A DNA stretch of 22,264 bases from Thermoplasmata archaeon (GTDB taxonomy: Archaea > Thermoplasmatota > Thermoplasmata > Thermoplasmatales > Thermoplasmataceae): contig JAKAYM010000014.1 of NCBI GenBank assembly GCA_021826795.1, positions 1 to 22,264 of the forward strand. Reading direction: 5' to 3'. The translations under genes were made by a program, and so were the position numbers. Every line of letters begins with the position of its first letter. Within the stretch, counting starts at the first letter, position 1. Shown piece by piece: positions 15,569-21,555 of this stretch. The notes beneath the pieces were generated by a model, which searched no databases, was not told where the DNA came from, and saw only the letters and a program-made list of their open reading frames with translations.

Positions 15569-15892
15569 ATGAAAATACAGGTGGGTAATGGTTCAATCGA
15601 AATCGGAGACAAAGAGTTTAACCTAATAGGAAATAGAGTTCTATCAATATCAGTTACCACAATACAGGGCCCGTGCACTGATAAAATGTGCCCCCTAATT
15701 AAAAAACCTGTATGCACCATCATCGATCATTTTAGTCAAAGCAGTGATTATAGAATAGAGAATCCTTTACAGATTGAGATACAGCAGGAAGTATATAATT
15801 CTATTAATAGGGAAAGGCAGACGATAAAAATAAAATATAAAATTGGAGGAAAATTTGAAATTAAGGGTCTATCACTGATCGGCACTGTTTGA
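15569..15892 (+). CDS. Unrecognised 107-aa protein with a Cys/Met cluster
   Basis: I do not recognise this protein. It has no signal peptide or membrane helix. Alternating hydrophobic residues at both ends (MKIQVGNGSIEIG, TIKIKYKIGGKFEIKGL) predict a mostly beta fold. In the middle, GPCTDKMCPLIKKPVC (34-49) places C36, M40, C41 and C49 close together, a soft-metal type grouping that would suit Cu+ or an Fe-S/Zn site (inference). It is transcribed divergently from the HTH-TRASH copper regulator, so control by the same factor is plausible. Its last 21 bases overlap the convergent tatC gene. The gene has its own TATA box, an ATG start and codon use like its neighbours, which supports it as real. 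Alternatively it may belong with the Tat/respiratory genes on its other side. Confidence 0.7.
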   Translation: MKIQVGNGSIEIGDKEFNLIGNRVLSISVTTIQGPCTDKMCPLIKKPVCTIIDHFSQSSDYRIENPLQIEIQQEVYNSINRERQTIKIKYKIGGKFEIKGLSLIGTV

Positions 15893-16696
15893 ATAGGTAT
15901 TTTCTGCCTCGAATTTTTTCTCCGCTTTAATGGAGAAATGTATTCCTGCAAAATATAGGGCAATCATGGGTATGGCTATTACAACCATGGTGAATCCAGT
16001 AACGCCCGGTGAGAATATCATGCCATAAACCAGTGCACCTATAACTGCATATCTCCAGTTCTTTTTCCATGTATCCGCTGTGACTATGCCGAACCTGCTC
16101 AGGCCAACCATAAACACAGGTATTTCGAAGGAAAGCCCGAAAGCTATGGTATACATGAATATGAAAGAAACAAAACTGGATATTCCCATAGTTACATCTG
16201 CACCCACACCTATATCAAAATCTGCAAAAATTCTGAACAGGACAGGGGCAATGAAATAAATGCCCACAAATGCCCCAGCAAAGAAGAGCAGGGATGCAGG
16301 TATTATTATTGATCTTAAAAGCTCCTTTTCACTGTTTTTAAGCGCCGGATCAATAAACTTTGAAACTTCATAGATTATAACCGGCATGGAAATTATAAGG
16401 GAAATGGCCATACATGTATAAAAATCAGCCATTACACCATCAACCGGCTTCAATACGAGGAGTGTTGTATTAGATGTAAGATCATGGGATTTTAAAAGGT
16501 ATAATACCTGGGCTCCCACATTATCCAGTGGATCCGGATACAGAAAAAGGAATCTCTGACCGAATATAGAAATATACTGTATCTTGAAAATTACGAAAAT
16601 CCCAAAAAAAGCAGCGAAAACTGCCAGTATCCTGATAGCCCTGTACCTAATTTCATCAGAATATTTAACCAGATAGTTCAATAATTCGTTTTCCAT
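15872..16696 (-). CDS. tatC: Twin-arginine translocase subunit TatC
   Basis: A 274-residue TatC with about six hydrophobic segments. The first cytoplasmic stretch has the Glu/Arg region KYSDEIRYRAIRI (family ELRxR, which contacts the signal peptide), then TM1. The first large outer loop is followed by MPVIIYEVSKFIDPALKNSEKELL, the strongly conserved loop 2 (P-x-E-x-x-x-F-x-x-P-x-L-x-x-x-E). FGLSFEIPVFMVGL supplies the conserved F-E-x-P of TM4, and YAVIGALVYGMIFSPG begins TM5. The cytoplasmic tail is Lys/Glu-rich. TatC binds twin-arginine signals and, with TatA, exports folded proteins. The ATG starts one base after the tatA stop without a visible Shine-Dalgarno, suggesting translational coupling. 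The 3' end overlaps the convergent 107-residue gene. The Rieske gene across the promoter region is a likely substrate. Confidence 0.95.
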   Translation of the reverse strand: MENELLNYLVKYSDEIRYRAIRILAVFAAFFGIFVIFKIQYISIFGQRFLFLYPDPLDNVGAQVLYLLKSHDLTSNTTLLVLKPVDGVMADFYTCMAISLIISMPVIIYEVSKFIDPALKNSEKELLRSIIIPASLLFFAGAFVGIYFIAPVLFRIFADFDIGVGADVTMGISSFVSFIFMYTIAFGLSFEIPVFMVGLSRFGIVTADTWKKNWRYAVIGALVYGMIFSPGVTGFTMVVIAIPMIALYFAGIHFSIKAEKKFEAENTYSNSADQ

Positions 16697-16697
16697 A

Positions 16698-17027
16698 TTA
16701 GTTTTGCTTGGTTTCTACTGCCCCTTCTACAGGCTTTGCGGAGCTGCCCAGTTTTTCATTGATTTCACTTATTATCTGGTCTATTGTCTTGTCTTTTATA
16801 TCTATATTCAGATCTTCGGCAATTTTCATGTAATTTATCTGACCTTTGTTTGCCTGTGCAGTGCTTGTCCCGTTTTTCAACTCATTTTCAATTTCCATCT
16901 GGCCCCTCTTGAATTCTCCAGTTGCCTTTCCCAAATTTCTTGCCATTTCCGGTATCTTCTTTGTTCCGCCGAATATGATCAGCGCAACAACCGCAATTAT
17001 CAGTATATCCATATACGAGTCAAACAT
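16698..17027 (-). CDS. tatA: Twin-arginine translocase subunit TatA
   Basis: This 109-residue protein has the TatA/TatB layout. A short outer N-terminus precedes one membrane helix (about 6-20, MDILIIAVVALIIF). The FGGTKKIPEMARNLGKATGEF hinge and amphipathic helix follow (19-40, family FGxxKLPE-x-x-x-x-x-G), then a charged, Gln/Asn-rich cytoplasmic tail to 109 that includes SSAKPVEGAVETKQN. TatA oligomerises to form the passage for folded proteins. It is the only TatA-type gene here, so it may do the job of both TatA and TatB, as in other minimal archaeal systems. It is first in the tatA-tatC operon and divergent from the Rieske operon across 108 bases. A weak TATA-like ATAATTAA (about 17044-17051) lies about 21 bases before the ATG. 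Confidence 0.94.
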   Translation of the reverse strand: MFDSYMDILIIAVVALIIFGGTKKIPEMARNLGKATGEFKRGQMEIENELKNGTSTAQANKGQINYMKIAEDLNIDIKDKTIDQIISEINEKLGSSAKPVEGAVETKQN

Positions 17028-17109
17028 TAACTATCACTTTTTCATAATTAACTTGGAATTAAAAATATGTTTTGTTTTTATTGAACATATTCAGGGAATT
17101 AAGTAAACA

Positions 17110-17125
17110 TTTAGATATATTATAA
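17110..17125 (+). promoter_or_regulatory. TATA region of the Rieske-cytochrome b operon
   Basis: TTTAGATATATTATAA ends 11 bases before the Rieske ATG at 17136. The box that fits a leaderless start best is TTTAGATA, centred about 23 bases upstream; the adjacent TATATTATAA would be too close. It shares the 108-base gap with the tatA promoter. Confidence 0.4.
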
Positions 17126-17135
17126 TTCATCATTC

Positions 17136-18224
17136 ATGGCCAATGATAAGAACTATATTCCTGAGCCCGAGAAAAGGGCTTTTCTGAAGGGAGCAGGCCT
17201 TTCAATAGCAGCACTGATGGTTGGAGGATTATCTATGGAACGTTACGTAGTACCAAGTGATCGCAGTGTTCCTGTGATGGATAATTTTCCTTTGGCTGTT
17301 CTGGAAGACCCCAGTGGAAATAGGATTACAATAAGTGATGTTATAGAATATGCAGCGGCTACCCCGAATTCAACAAGTACGCCGATACTTGTTTTCAATT
17401 ATCCCTTGCAGGACGAGCCGACATTTTTAGTTGTTCTGAAGAATGTTAAGGTCACAACGCCCAATACATCCCCTTCATCTGGATTTAATCCTGTGTCTCC
17501 ATCTTCAACGGCACCCATGGACGGTATAATTTATGTACATGACTACCAAGGTACAAGCAACAACTATTCAATCCTTGCCCTGAGTGGAATATGCCAGCAT
17601 CTTGGATGTGTTCCGCCATTTCTGGATTACCACCCTGGAAAGAGCATACCGTTTGAGTCAAAGCTGATTGGATACAAGCCTGACGCGCCGGGTACACCGG
17701 CACAGTGGCCGGATTACGGTTTGATATACTGCAAGTGCCACGGAAGCCAGTACAATCCGGTATGGGGAGGAAGAAACCTTTACAATAACGGTCCTGCATC
17801 CAGCCCTGCAAATCATTCCCTGCCACAGATTATGCTGGCAACAGACAGTAATGGATCCAATGGAGGTGGCAATATATACGCATATGGTATTAATTCAAGC
17901 AATGCTGTTATTAGAACACATCTGAAATTCCCTGGAGGTGAAACTTATGGTTCGCAGGTTAAAATAGAAGATCTAACAGGCGGCACTGCAATAAGGACTT
18001 CCAGAACCCCCACTAGTTATCCATCAACAATGTATACGGGAGAGGTAAATAATACCAGCTCTTCTAATTATAAAAGCCTGGGCACTTCATCTTTGGGATT
18101 AAATAGCAACAGCAGTGGTATCATATTATATAGGACTACAGTAGTCAGTAACCAAAACGATAGCGCTAATAATTTAAACTGGAAAGGAAGCTTTTCAGGA
18201 AATAGCTCCAGCGGGAGCTCATAG
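17136..18224 (+). CDS. Rieske iron-sulfur protein of a bc-type complex, Tat-exported
   Basis: A 362-residue Rieske protein, the [2Fe-2S] electron acceptor of the quinol-oxidising site. The N-terminus PEKRAFLKGAGLSIAALMVGG (11-31) is a Tat signal/anchor with Lys13-Arg14 in place of Arg-Arg. The cluster boxes are CQHLGC (153-158; ligands C153, H155, bridge C158) and CKCHGS (199-204; ligands C199, H202, bridge C201). Residues 230-362 are unusually rich in Ser, Asn, Thr and Gly. The protein carries eleven N-x-S/T sequons (N78, 110, 143, 227, 239, 253, 305, 306, 325, 341, 356), suggesting heavy glycosylation on the acidic outer face (inference). It is longer than typical Rieske proteins because of this tail and an insert at 75-130. 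It starts a five-gene operon and lies back to back with the tat genes. Confidence 0.93.
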   Translation: MANDKNYIPEPEKRAFLKGAGLSIAALMVGGLSMERYVVPSDRSVPVMDNFPLAVLEDPSGNRITISDVIEYAAATPNSTSTPILVFNYPLQDEPTFLVVLKNVKVTTPNTSPSSGFNPVSPSSTAPMDGIIYVHDYQGTSNNYSILALSGICQHLGCVPPFLDYHPGKSIPFESKLIGYKPDAPGTPAQWPDYGLIYCKCHGSQYNPVWGGRNLYNNGPASSPANHSLPQIMLATDSNGSNGGGNIYAYGINSSNAVIRTHLKFPGGETYGSQVKIEDLTGGTAIRTSRTPTSYPSTMYTGEVNNTSSSNYKSLGTSSLGLNSNSSGIILYRTTVVSNQNDSANNLNWKGSFSGNSSSGSS

Positions 18225-18233
18225 GTGAATTAG

Positions 18234-19427
18234 ATGGAAAAGGCAGAAACAAATAATTATAACATAACCGATCTGATGAAGGAAGAGAAGGAACTTCCAG
18301 ATGGTTCTTATACTTTAGGATTTAAATCAGTAACAAAAAGAGGTTACAAGATAGATGAATGGACAGGTGCGTGGGTTGCAACAGCACTTATTTACCAGAT
18401 AGTTTCTGGAATAGTCCTGTTCTTTTACTACAGCCAGGTTGACCCATATCATTCTACAGAGTATATCATATCCGATGTTCCGTTTGGGCATATAATATTA
18501 ACATCACATCTTTACATGGCATATGCCATGATCGGACTTGTTTATTTCCATATGATGAGGCAGTGGTTTGTTGGTTCATATAAGGGAAAATGGAGATGGC
18601 TACAGTGGATTATTGGAGTTGTTTTATTCCTGCTCACAATATTTACGGCCATACTGGGATACATGCTTGCAAACACTGCAATAGCAATGGCAGCCGTGCA
18701 TATCGGTTTACTGTTTATGCAGAGAAGCGTACTGGGCAGAATACTTCCGGGAGCATTCATAAACTGGCTCGAGGCAATACTGATAGGAAATGGAACAACA
18801 ACAGCCACTTTTTCCCATCTGTTAGCGCTTCACGTTGCGGTGTTTTCAACCTTGATGCTTGCGCTGTTCGCAGTACATTTCATGCTATTTGAGAGATCCG
18901 GACTTGCAAGTGAGAAACCAAAGAAGGGAGAGATGATACCATGGTTCCCCACAAACCTACTCTATGCAATGTTTTCTGGAATTGTAATGGTTGGAGTAAT
19001 ACTATTAATTTCAGCTGCATTCCCACAACAGCTAACACTTGCATACGGTTCTCTTGCTTATGGGACATTCCCGGTTCCTGACTGGTATATCACACCTGTT
19101 TACAAATTAATGGATGTGGCAGGTTACGGTTTGAGCACAGGAGGAGTTCCTCTGATAATAGGCATGCTGGTATTCATACTGATACTACCATTTATAGACA
19201 GATACCACAATAAGGGTGTACTGGAAAGGCCATGGATCACTGCATTCGGAATATTTATGCTAATCGGACTGGCAGTCATGACGGTATGGGGCTATTCGCA
19301 ACCAGGGCTTAGCCAAACCAGGCTAATGACAATGTATCTATGGTGGTCTATAACCTTCATTTCCTTCATAACAGTATATGCCATGAGATTCGCAAAAAGG
19401 GATGGTGAGGTAAATGAAAGTAACTAA
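18234..19427 (+). CDS. Cytochrome b of a bc-type quinol oxidising complex
   Basis: A 397-residue di-haem cytochrome b with both domains in one chain. Haem-ligand His pairs are H92/H106 (SHLYMAYAMIGLVYFH) and H200/H215. The first pair is spaced 14 and the second 15 residues, the second as in cytochrome b6 and not mitochondrial b. PWFPTNLLY (236-244) begins the C-terminal half, and VPDWYI (281-286) is the quinol-site PEWY motif with Glu changed to Asp. About 9-10 membrane helices are visible, ending RYHNKGVLERPW then two further helices. With the Rieske protein it oxidises quinol and pumps protons. The ATG is 9 bases after the Rieske stop with GGTGA at 18224-18228 as Shine-Dalgarno. Its end overlaps the next small gene by 14 bases, so translation is coupled. 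Confidence 0.93.
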   Translation: MEKAETNNYNITDLMKEEKELPDGSYTLGFKSVTKRGYKIDEWTGAWVATALIYQIVSGIVLFFYYSQVDPYHSTEYIISDVPFGHIILTSHLYMAYAMIGLVYFHMMRQWFVGSYKGKWRWLQWIIGVVLFLLTIFTAILGYMLANTAIAMAAVHIGLLFMQRSVLGRILPGAFINWLEAILIGNGTTTATFSHLLALHVAVFSTLMLALFAVHFMLFERSGLASEKPKKGEMIPWFPTNLLYAMFSGIVMVGVILLISAAFPQQLTLAYGSLAYGTFPVPDWYITPVYKLMDVAGYGLSTGGVPLIIGMLVFILILPFIDRYHNKGVLERPWITAFGIFMLIGLAVMTVWGYSQPGLSQTRLMTMYLWWSITFISFITVYAMRFAKRDGEVNESN

Positions 19428-19608
19428 TATTGTTTATCTGATAGGCATACTGCAGCTTGTTGTTGTAGACCCTATCATGTGGTATATTACCCAGGAGTAT
19501 CCATTTAAATATGAAAGCCTCTGGGCAGTAGTGCTTGTAATTAATTTATTCATGTTCGCAGCTATTATATTTTTAATGCTGCAGAGAACAATAAAGGCGA
19601 GGGTTTAA
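19414..19608 (+). CDS. Small membrane protein, candidate bc-complex subunit (64 aa)
   Basis: A 64-residue protein with two predicted membrane helices (about 4-24 and 36-58) in a hairpin, joined by a polar loop WYITQEYPFKYESLW and ending in a basic tail QRTIKARV that should face the cytoplasm. I recognise no family. The ATG lies inside the end of the cytochrome b gene (14-base overlap), with GGTGAGG at 19404-19410 as Shine-Dalgarno. This tight coupling argues for equal synthesis with cytochrome b and hence a structural or assembly role in the same complex (inference). Confidence 0.75.
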   Translation: MKVTNIVYLIGILQLVVVDPIMWYITQEYPFKYESLWAVVLVINLFMFAAIIFLMLQRTIKARV

Positions 19609-19609
19609 A

Positions 19610-19948
19610 ATGGATAAAAAATCTATATATTTATATTATTATTCGATGATAATTTACCTGTTTGGAAGTGTTCCGTTTATTCTGTATGCGGTATTAATCA
19701 AACCCATAGGTGCGATGTACCATGAAGTTCCATCAAAAATGGTATCACCAGTATTCGGAAACTTTGCCGTCTATGAAGAAGGATTGCTTGTAATAACACT
19801 TGTACTTGTTATAATATCAATTATACTGTATGCGATTTCTCTGGGGCACAACAGATCCAGAAATGGTAAAATCTCGTCGAGAACAGTAATTGCCCCAATA
19901 CTTCTGTATGTGTTTACATTTGCTGTTATAGGGGTGGCTTTAATATGA
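19610..19948 (+). CDS. Small membrane protein, candidate bc-complex subunit (112 aa)
   Basis: This 112-residue protein has three predicted helices (about 8-30, 57-78, 90-112). The N-terminal region is Tyr-rich (IYLYYYSMIIYLFG), a loop KPIGAMYHEVPSKMVSPVFGNF lies between helices 1 and 2, and a basic loop GHNRSRNGKISSRT between 2 and 3. A single His in each of the two loops is the only likely haem/metal ligand, and no motif is evident. It begins 1 base after the preceding stop, with GGCGAGGG (about 19597-19603) upstream, and overlaps the next gene in ATGA. No family is recognised; the context points to the Rieske/cytochrome b complex or its terminal oxidase partner. Confidence 0.75.
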   Translation: MDKKSIYLYYYSMIIYLFGSVPFILYAVLIKPIGAMYHEVPSKMVSPVFGNFAVYEEGLLVITLVLVIISIILYAISLGHNRSRNGKISSRTVIAPILLYVFTFAVIGVALI

Positions 19949-20169
19949 TGACAGAAAAATTTGATAAAATGAGAAAAAGTTCGAAGTATATGATGGTAAC
20001 CGGAATTATATTTCTGATAATTTCAATACCTACATTTTTGGATTACAGTGCATTTCCGACTATTAATGCCCAAATAGGACCACACCAGCTTTCCAGCTGG
20101 ATATCATTTTTCTTTACTTTTGTCGGTTTTGTACTGCTGGTAATGGCTTTCGGTCAGGAAGATATGTGA
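19945..20169 (+). CDS. Small membrane protein, candidate bc-complex subunit (74 aa)
   Basis: A 74-residue protein with a basic, cytoplasm-facing N-terminus (KFDKMRKSSKY), two helices (about 16-33 and 48-68) and an outer loop DYSAFPTINAQIGPHQLSSW. The final residues FGQEDM are acidic. Two ATGs are possible (19945, overlapping the preceding stop, and 19948); the difference is one Met. No family is recognised. It is the last gene of the Rieske operon, followed directly by a T-rich palindromic terminator candidate. Confidence 0.73.
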   Translation: MMTEKFDKMRKSSKYMMVTGIIFLIISIPTFLDYSAFPTINAQIGPHQLSSWISFFFTFVGFVLLVMAFGQEDM

Positions 20170-20172
20170 GTA

Positions 20173-20195
20173 TTTTATTTTTTTAAATTTAAAAA
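20173..20195. terminator. T-rich terminator after the Rieske-cytochrome b operon
   Basis: TATTTTATTTTTTT begins 3 bases after the last stop and runs into TTTTTAAATTTAAAAA (20180-20195), a perfect 16-bp palindrome. The T-run fits archaeal termination. On the opposite strand, a T-run formed by the A5 could also serve the proC transcript. Confidence 0.5.
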
Positions 20196-20265
20196 TTATT
20201 TACCATAAAATTTTAGAATTTTAAGTAGAGTGAATTAACTAAGGGTAGAATCCATTCATTTAGTT

Positions 20266-21045
20266 TTAGTTTTTCCTGCCAATTTCCTGAGCCTTTCTGT
20301 ATGAACCAAGTACTGCATTTGCTATGGCAGTTCTGACGTTGGCTTTTTCCATTTCGTATATACCTGTAACTGTTGTGCCGCCAGGAGTCATAACTTCATC
20401 CCGTAGATCAGATGCAGATATTCCCTTTTCCCTCATGAGCTGCATTGTATTTATGAAGGTATCAATTACAAGATCTGTTGCCTGCTTTCTGGGTATTCCT
20501 GCCAGTATTCCTGCATTTATCATGGAATCGGCCATGATTGCAACAAAAGCAGGGCCGCTGCCGCTCAAACCTGTAACAGCGTCCATATTGGACTCTTCAA
20601 CTTTCACATAGGATCCGAATCCTGCAAGGATTTTTTTCAACAGTTCGATCTCTTTATAATCTAGATTTTTGCAACTGTATGCAGTAACAGATTTCTGTAC
20701 AAGCATGGGTATACTGGGCATTGCCCTGGCAATATGTGATTCCTTTAACTTTTCCTGCATATGATCCAGTGTCACACCGGCCATGAATGATATTACAAGC
20801 TTATTTTTGCACGCTGTGCGGATTTCCTCCATTACAGAATCTGATATACCCGGTTTTATGGTTAGAAGAATTATATCTGCATTCTTTGCGTTGTCAACAT
20901 TATTATCAAAAATTTGAAACCTTTCGTTGTTCCATTTTTTTAATTTTTCAAATGAACCTGAACTCAGGGATATGCTGAAATCATTCTTTATGCCCTCTGC
21001 TATGGATTTTCCAACTGTGCCTGCACCTATTATTCCAACTTTCAT
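20266..21045 (-). CDS. proC: Pyrroline-5-carboxylate reductase
   Basis: A 259-residue ProC, the last step of proline synthesis (P5C + NAD(P)H to proline). The Rossmann N-terminus is MKVGIIGAGTVGKSIAEG with GxGxxG at 7-12. VILLTIKPG-type context (ADIILLTIKPGISD) and SFMAGVTLDHM follow, then MPSIPMLVQKSVTAY (the conserved MPN region), GLSGSGPAFVAIMADS, and the C-terminal family signature LRDEVMTPGGTTVTGIYEME. Length is near the family norm (about 260-275). It is cytoplasmic and monocistronic. An A/T element at 21061-21070 (ATATAATATA on the minus strand) lies about 21 bases before the ATG. The 96-base gap to the Rieske operon contains the shared terminator. Confidence 0.95.
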   Translation of the reverse strand: MKVGIIGAGTVGKSIAEGIKNDFSISLSSGSFEKLKKWNNERFQIFDNNVDNAKNADIILLTIKPGISDSVMEEIRTACKNKLVISFMAGVTLDHMQEKLKESHIARAMPSIPMLVQKSVTAYSCKNLDYKEIELLKKILAGFGSYVKVEESNMDAVTGLSGSGPAFVAIMADSMINAGILAGIPRKQATDLVIDTFINTMQLMREKGISASDLRDEVMTPGGTTVTGIYEMEKANVRTAIANAVLGSYRKAQEIGRKN

Positions 21046-21181
21046 AAATTATAATTACAGTATATTATATTATTGTTTATACATTGGTTTCCTGCCACGG
21101 TTAAGATACCAAGACCCATGCAATATTTCAGATAGTGGAATATATGAAAAATATTAATAACTTCATTTTACATAAAATATT

Positions 21182-21553
21182 ATGTCGTTGCTGTTTGATA
21201 TAATTGCATTGCTGATAGCTATCGTAATAATTTCAATACCTGCTTATTCAGCCTCTCTCATTGTTGTCAATAAATCCACTGCAAGCTTCGGGAATGCCAT
21301 TGTTGTAACACTGCTTACTCCAATAATAATTATATTCTTCTCATTCGGTCTTCACTTCGCATTTGCACCTCTGGCCGCCCTGGGAAGCCTTCTTGCCTTT
21401 CTGATAACCCTAGTGATTCTTCTCTATGTATATAGCCTTATCTATGAAATCAGCATAGGCAGAAGCCTTATTCTTGCAATAGTTGAGGTAATTATATGGT
21501 TTATATTCTTCTTTATAACCGGAATTCTGGTTGCACTTCCAGTGATAATATGA
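21182..21553 (+). CDS. Membrane protein of unknown function (123 aa, four helices)
   Basis: This very hydrophobic 123-residue protein has four predicted helices (about 5-27, 39-62, 66-88 and 96-120). The few polar residues cluster in short loops (NKSTASFGN, YEISIGRS). No signal peptide, cofactor motif or family is recognised. A TATA-like AATATTAATAA (21150-21160) lies about 27 bases before the ATG, so it appears to be transcribed alone. Its stop is 2 bases from that of the convergent homoserine dehydrogenase gene. Confidence 0.65.
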   Translation: MSLLFDIIALLIAIVIISIPAYSASLIVVNKSTASFGNAIVVTLLTPIIIIFFSFGLHFAFAPLAALGSLLAFLITLVILLYVYSLIYEISIGRSLILAIVEVIIWFIFFFITGILVALPVII

Positions 21554-21555
21554 AA

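Noticed and set aside
15451..15723. Minus-strand frame extending across the copper-regulator promoter region
   Set aside because: It overlaps two divergent promoters and the 107-residue gene, and its translation has no recognisable motif.
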